Assembly: GCA_944393275.1 (NCBI GenBank)
Contig: CALXZQ010000038.1
Location: 1 to 10,692, forward strand
Direction of reading: 5' to 3'
DNA length: 10,692 nucleotides
Origin: an uncultured Clostridia bacterium
Lineage (GTDB): Bacteria > Bacillota > Clostridia > TANB77 > CAG-508
Of the stretch, positions 6,324 through 10,692 are shown in pieces. A program made the position numbers and the translations under genes. The notes below the pieces were generated by a model. That model did not search any database and was not told where the DNA came from. It was given only the letters and a program-made list of their open reading frames with translations. Each line of letters starts with the position of its first letter. Within the stretch, counting starts at the first letter, position 1.

Positions 6324-7976
6324 ATGAAAATAACATTTCTTGGAGCTGCAAGAACAGTTACGGGCTCAAATTTTTTAGTAGAAGGTGCAGGGAAAAAATT
6401 TTTAGTTGATTGTGGAATGTATCAAGGAAAAATAACAGAAGAGCTAGAAAATGAAGAACCATTTAGGTTTGATGTTCATGAGATAGACTTTATGCTATTG
6501 ACACATGCTCATATAGACCATTCAGGAAGAATACCAAAACTATATAATGAAGGCTATAGAAATGAAATTATAGCAACAAAAGCAACATGTGACCTATGTG
6601 CAATAATGCTACCAGATAGTGGACATATACAAGAAATGGAAGTGGAATGGAAAAATAAGAGAAGAATAAGAAAAGGAGAAGCTCCACTTCCTCCATTATA
6701 TACAGCGGAAGAAGCTGCTAAATCATTAGAACTTTTTAGACCTATTAAATATGATGAAATAATAGATATTGATGATAATATTCATGTAAGATTTAATGAT
6801 GCCGGACATATGTTAGGATCTAGTATTATTGAGGTTTGGATAAAAGAAAATGGAAAAGAAGAAAAGATAGTATTTTCAGGGGACATTGGAAATAATGATA
6901 TTCCTTTGCTTAGTGAACCAACAATGATAGAAAGTGCAGATTATTTAGTTATGGAATCTACGTATGGAAATAGGTTGCACATGAGAAATGACGATAAGGC
7001 TAAATTATTCCTAGATATTGTATCAGAAACATTAGAAAAGAATGGAACAGTAGTTATTCCATCATTTGCGGTAGGAAGAACACAGGAAATATTATTTGAA
7101 TTGGATAAGCTAAAAACGCAAACAACAGATGATGAAATTAAGAAAAAGTATGAAGAAATAATAAATGCATCAGTATATGTTGATAGTCCACTTGCAATAT
7201 CTGCAACAGAAGTATTTGAAGATAATATGGATTTATTTGATGAAGAAACAAAAGAATTTATTCAAAAAGGGGATAATCCACTAGAATTTCCAGGGCTTAA
7301 GTTTACAAGAACAGTAGAAGAATCTAAAGCGCTAAATGAAAGTACAGAACCTGCAATAATAATTTCAGCAAGTGGTATGTGTGATGTTGGAAGAATAAAG
7401 CACCATCTAAAACATAATATTTGGAATCCTAACAGTACAATCCTATTTGTAGGATATCAGGCACCTGGAACATTAGGATATAGCATTGTAAATGGAGCGA
7501 AAAAAGTAAAAATATTTGGAGAAGAATATGCAGTAAATGCAAGAGTGAAATATATAGAAGGATATTCAGGACACGCAGACCAAGAATGGCTTTTAAATTT
7601 TGTGTATTCATTTATACAAAAGCCAAAGCATATATTTTTAGTGCATGGAGAACCAGAAGCACAAGATGAACTAAGAGATAAGTTAGTTGAATCTACTGGT
7701 ATGTCAGTAATAATACCTGAAATGGAAGAAACCTATGAACTAAAAGATAATTTACAAATCTTAGAACAAGATAATGGAAAACGTAATATTAAAGAAAGAT
7801 ATACTAGGTTAGAAGTATTAGAAAGATTAGAAACATTAAAAGATGAAATAGGGGATATGGAAGCAATTGTAAAAGAAGATCTTCATAATGATTCTATTAA
7901 AGATAGTCAAATAGAAGACTTAAATGAGAAAATAAAAGAATTAGAAAGACAAATAGTAAGAATTATAGAAAATTAA
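6324..7976 (+). CDS. Beta-CASP metallo-beta-lactamase fold nuclease, CPSF-like
   Basis: The 550-residue product belongs to the beta-CASP branch of zinc-dependent hydrolases (the COG1236/Ysh1-like group), members of which cut RNA; cytoplasmic RNA processing or decay is the likely role. The metal site is complete: HAHIDH (61-66), H162 in AGHMLGSS, D187 in SGDIG (185-189), with H441 in VHGE at the RMMBL end. The beta-CASP motifs follow: EST at 211-213 (motif A), PSFAVGRTQE (246-255), SASGMCDVGRIKHHL (348-362, motif B His at 360/361) and YSGHAD (414-419, motif C). It lacks the RNase J layout and length. Residues about 485-550 form an extra charged coiled-coil tail beyond the RMMBL region. AGGAGG at 6313-6318, overlapping the previous stop, gives 5 bases spacing to the ATG. 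The fold is certain; the substrate is not. Confidence 0.9.
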   Translation: MKITFLGAARTVTGSNFLVEGAGKKFLVDCGMYQGKITEELENEEPFRFDVHEIDFMLLTHAHIDHSGRIPKLYNEGYRNEIIATKATCDLCAIMLPDSGHIQEMEVEWKNKRRIRKGEAPLPPLYTAEEAAKSLELFRPIKYDEIIDIDDNIHVRFNDAGHMLGSSIIEVWIKENGKEEKIVFSGDIGNNDIPLLSEPTMIESADYLVMESTYGNRLHMRNDDKAKLFLDIVSETLEKNGTVVIPSFAVGRTQEILFELDKLKTQTTDDEIKKKYEEIINASVYVDSPLAISATEVFEDNMDLFDEETKEFIQKGDNPLEFPGLKFTRTVEESKALNESTEPAIIISASGMCDVGRIKHHLKHNIWNPNSTILFVGYQAPGTLGYSIVNGAKKVKIFGEEYAVNARVKYIEGYSGHADQEWLLNFVYSFIQKPKHIFLVHGEPEAQDELRDKLVESTGMSVIIPEMEETYELKDNLQILEQDNGKRNIKERYTRLEVLERLETLKDEIGDMEAIVKEDLHNDSIKDSQIEDLNEKIKELERQIVRIIEN

Positions 7977-7998
7977 TGAAACAGAAGAGGAGAAAAAA

Positions 7999-9885
7999 AT
8001 GAAGACAAAATATTTTAATGATGCAGTAATTGGAAATAATAATATGCTAGCAAGTTATAGTAAAGAAGGAGAATTATTAAGACTTTATTATCCTAATAGA
8101 GATAATAAACAATTTATAGATTTTTTTGAAACAGGAGTAAAAGTAAATGATTCATCATTAATCTATTTAGCTAATGATGTGAACAATATATATAAGCAAA
8201 AATATATAGACAATACAAATATTTTAACAACAGAAATAAAAAATACATATTTTAATTTAAAAGTAATACAAACAGATTTTGTGTCTGTAAGTGATAATAT
8301 ACTAATAAAAAGATATGTTTTTATTAATGAAAATGCAATAAATTTATTTGTAAAATTCTTTATACATTCTAAATTGCACTCTGCTGAAAATAATATAGTA
8401 GGTTCTAAAATTATTGAAAATGGAATAACACAATATGCACATGATTTTGCATTTAATATATGTTCTAACAAGATGAAAAAAAGTAATTATCAATTAAATG
8501 ATACAGGTTCTAATATACAAGAAGGATATATAAATGATAAAGACTATATAGGAATGTCAGCAGATAGTAGTGTATGCTATGATTTAGGAGAGATAAAACC
8601 AGGAGAAAAAAAATCATTAGATATTTTAATAAATATAACTAACAATAATGAAAAAGAAATTGATTTAGCAATTAGAAATTTTAAAAAAATAGATGTTATA
8701 AAAGAACAAGCAAAAGCTGTGGCATATTGGGAGAAATATTTAAAGAAACATGATACACTAAAGCTAATCCCAAGAAATAATTATGAAGAAAAAATAAAAG
8801 AAATTTATAAAAGAACAATTCTTTTATTTCCACTACTTCAGAATCAAGAAACTGGAGGAATCTCAGCAGCAGTTGAAGTCGATGAAGAAAGAACAAAATG
8901 TGGTAGATACAGTTATTGTTGGACAAGAGATGCTGTATTTATAACAGAAGCATTAGATATATTAGATATGACCAAAGAAACAGAAAAATTTTATAAAAAT
9001 TTCTGCAAAAATACACAAAGTGATAATGGAATGTGGGAACAACGTTTTTATACAGACGGAACATTAGCCCCTTGTTGGGGATACCAAATAGATGAGACAG
9101 CAAGTGTTATATTTGGAATATATAAACATTATGAAAAAACAAAAGATAAAAAGTTTCTTAAAGATACTTTAAAAATGGCAGAAAAAGCATATAAATATTT
9201 AAATAAATATATAGAGGATCTATTTAGTCAAACACCTAAAATGCACCCAAGTTATGATTTATGGGAAATGCATGAAGGAACAAGTATGTATTCAATATCT
9301 AGTATTTTTGCGGCTTTTAACTCTATGGATAAAATATATGATGAATTATATGAAAAGTTTGAAGAAAATAGAATTAAACAAGAAAATATACGTAAAGAAA
9401 AGAAAAACATTGAAGAAAAATTAGTTAAGATAAAAAAATATATAGTAGATACTTTTTACGATTTAGAAAAAAAGAGCTTTGTAAGAAATATTGATGATAA
9501 ATGGATGGATATAAGTATAGTAGGAGCAGTGGTACCATTTGAAATATTCACACCTAAGGAAAAGAAAATCGTAAATACAGTAGAAAAAATAAATATGACA
9601 TTAAGGACATATACTGGTGGATACAAAAGATTTGAAAATGATAGTTATATGAATGGAAATCCTTGGACAGTAACAACATTATGGATGGCACTATATCACA
9701 TAAAAAATGGAGAAAAAGCAAAGGCTAAAGAAGAATTAAAACTTATAGTACAAACAGCAACTGAATTAGGATTAATAGCAGAACAAATAGATAATGATAA
9801 CTTAAGGGCTAGCTGGGTAATAGGACTTGGTTGGGCACATGCAATGTTTATCATAGTTCTAAATGAATTATATGGAAAAAGGTGA
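7999..9885 (+). CDS. Glycoside hydrolase family 15 (glucoamylase-like) protein
   Basis: GH15 enzymes release glucose from the non-reducing ends of alpha-glucans or oligosaccharides by inversion; some act on trehalose or isomalto-type substrates. The 628-residue product shows the prokaryotic two-domain layout: an N-terminal beta-sandwich domain (about 1-225) and an (alpha/alpha)6 barrel (about 255-628). Barrel motifs are clear: SYCWTRDAVF (305-314), NGMWEQRFYTDG (343-354), YDLWEMHEGTS (419-429) and LIAEQID (592-598). By homology E423 (DLWE) should be the general acid and E595 (AEQ) the general base; both are present. There is no signal peptide or membrane segment, so it is probably cytoplasmic and acts on stored glycogen or imported maltodextrin (inference). 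The ATG at 7999 has GAGGAG (7987-7992) at 6 bases. It is set among nucleic-acid genes, an unusual place for a sugar hydrolase. Substrate cannot be fixed from sequence. Confidence 0.9.
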   Translation: MKTKYFNDAVIGNNNMLASYSKEGELLRLYYPNRDNKQFIDFFETGVKVNDSSLIYLANDVNNIYKQKYIDNTNILTTEIKNTYFNLKVIQTDFVSVSDNILIKRYVFINENAINLFVKFFIHSKLHSAENNIVGSKIIENGITQYAHDFAFNICSNKMKKSNYQLNDTGSNIQEGYINDKDYIGMSADSSVCYDLGEIKPGEKKSLDILINITNNNEKEIDLAIRNFKKIDVIKEQAKAVAYWEKYLKKHDTLKLIPRNNYEEKIKEIYKRTILLFPLLQNQETGGISAAVEVDEERTKCGRYSYCWTRDAVFITEALDILDMTKETEKFYKNFCKNTQSDNGMWEQRFYTDGTLAPCWGYQIDETASVIFGIYKHYEKTKDKKFLKDTLKMAEKAYKYLNKYIEDLFSQTPKMHPSYDLWEMHEGTSMYSISSIFAAFNSMDKIYDELYEKFEENRIKQENIRKEKKNIEEKLVKIKKYIVDTFYDLEKKSFVRNIDDKWMDISIVGAVVPFEIFTPKEKKIVNTVEKINMTLRTYTGGYKRFENDSYMNGNPWTVTTLWMALYHIKNGEKAKAKEELKLIVQTATELGLIAEQIDNDNLRASWVIGLGWAHAMFIIVLNELYGKR

Positions 9886-9889
9886 AATG

Positions 9890-10692
9890 ATGGCTAAAAC
9901 AAAAAGTGTTTTTGTTTGTAATGAATGTGGATATGAATCTGCAAAATGGATGGGAAAATGTCCAGCCTGCAATTCGTGGAATAGTTTTTTTGAAGAAAAA
10001 ATAGCAAAAGTATCAGATGGTGGAGGGAAAGATAAGAAAAAAACAATTACACCTAGACCATTAAGCACATATGCAGGCAAAAAAAATGAAAGAGTATCAA
10101 CAGGATTTGAAGAATTGGATAGAGTATTAGGAGGAGGATTAGTTAAAGGATCACTAATACTTTTAGGTGGAGAACCAGGAATTGGAAAATCCACTCTTAT
10201 ACTTCAATTATGCAATAAAATAAAAGATAATGGAAAAGTACTATATGTATCAGGAGAAGAATCAGCAGAGCAAATAAAATTAAGAGCAGATAGGTTAAAT
10301 ATTCAAAATGATGATATTCTATTCTTAGGAGAAACAGACATAGAATTAATAGAAGATGCTATTTGCGAAGTTAATCCAAAACTTCTAATAATAGATTCTA
10401 TACAGACAATGTATTCAGATGAGATTACATCTGTAGCGGGAAGTGTAAGTCAAGTAAGAGAAATTACTTCTAGAATTATGAAAATTTGTAAACAAAAAGA
10501 AATTACTACAGTAATAATAGGTCATGTTACAAAAGATGGTAATATAGCAGGACCTAGAGTATTAGAACATATGGTAGATACAGTGCTATATTTAGAAGGG
10601 GAAAGATATTTCTCATATAGGATTTTAAGAGGAGTAAAAAATAGATTTGGTTCTACTAATGAAATAGGAATGTTTGAAATGCAACAACAAGG
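9890..10692 (+). CDS. radA: DNA repair protein RadA/Sms, 5' part (cut by window end)
   Basis: RadA is a RecA-related ATPase and branch-migration helicase that processes recombination intermediates. The window holds the first 267 residues of a protein usually about 450 long. It starts MAKTKSVFVC, as the family does, with a four-cysteine zinc finger (C10, C13, C24, C27, in CNECG and KCPACNSW). Walker A is GGEPGIGKST (93-102), Walker B is around LLIIDS (165-170), and the RadA-specific KNRFG motif is at 250-254. The Lon-like C-terminal domain lies beyond the edge. I chose the ATG at 9890 because it gives the conserved N-terminus; an ATG one codon earlier (9887) is equally open. GGTGA (9881-9885), which contains the previous gene's stop, matches the anti-Shine-Dalgarno and is 4 bases from 9890. 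The 4-base gap implies co-transcription, perhaps translational coupling, with the GH15 gene. Confidence 0.95.
   Translation, partial: MAKTKSVFVCNECGYESAKWMGKCPACNSWNSFFEEKIAKVSDGGGKDKKKTITPRPLSTYAGKKNERVSTGFEELDRVLGGGLVKGSLILLGGEPGIGKSTLILQLCNKIKDNGKVLYVSGEESAEQIKLRADRLNIQNDDILFLGETDIELIEDAICEVNPKLLIIDSIQTMYSDEITSVAGSVSQVREITSRIMKICKQKEITTVIIGHVTKDGNIAGPRVLEHMVDTVLYLEGERYFSYRILRGVKNRFGSTNEIGMFEMQQQ

Noticed and set aside
8163..8471. Minus-strand open frame of 102 codons
   Set aside because: It is antisense to the GH15 beta-sandwich domain, has a hydrophobic Phe/Ile/Ser-rich composition expected from reading A-rich sense codons backwards, and has no conserved motif.
9868..10194. Minus-strand open frame of 108 codons rich in Pro and Ser
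   Set aside because: It lies wholly opposite the radA start region, whose + strand frame encodes the conserved zinc finger and Walker A. It is a shadow of AT-rich radA codons.

Overview
The window is strongly AT-rich by eye, with A-rich coding strands, AGA for most arginines and ATA common for isoleucine. Almost every gene has a purine-rich Shine-Dalgarno site (AGGAGG or a close variant), and all intact genes lie on the + strand. A SepF/DivIVA division pair, a four-to-five-helix FtsK/SpoIIIE translocase and RadA point to a low-GC Gram-positive bacterium, most likely a member of the Clostridia. TGA acts as a stop (end of the GH15 gene), so the standard code fits. No phage, transposon, CRISPR, tRNA or rRNA sequence is visible.

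Layout. Positions 1-48 hold the last codons of an upstream gene. Positions 61-1096 are a division block: sepF, a hairpin with a T-run, divIVA, and a strong intrinsic terminator. Positions 1097-1219 carry a good sigma-A-type promoter that places the transcript start only about 15 bases before the rsmD start codon. Positions 1220-2219 are rsmD and a 145-residue coiled-coil protein of unknown role. Positions 2220-2324 hold a long imperfect hairpin with a T-run and perhaps a weak promoter. From 2325 to the right edge runs a tight same-strand gene string with gaps of 4-22 bases: ftsK/spoIIIE, a 522-residue coiled-coil protein I do not recognise, a beta-CASP metallo-beta-lactamase nuclease, a cytoplasmic GH15 glucoamylase-like hydrolase, and the 5' part of radA, cut by the window end.

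How the genes fit together. SepF (FtsZ membrane anchor), DivIVA (pole and septum marker) and FtsK/SpoIIIE (chromosome pumping at the septum) are all cell-division functions. RsmD modifies 16S rRNA, the beta-CASP enzyme probably cuts RNA, and RadA works in recombination and repair. The GH15 enzyme is the metabolic outlier. I see mostly housekeeping genes and no convincing new defence or mobile system. The least explained items are the 522-residue protein in the ftsK string, the 145-residue coiled-coil protein after rsmD, and the unusual company that ftsK keeps. Several start codons are set here by the ribosome binding site rather than by the longest open frame (divIVA at 614, the coiled-coil gene at 1782, ftsK at 2325, the unknown gene at a GTG at 4746).
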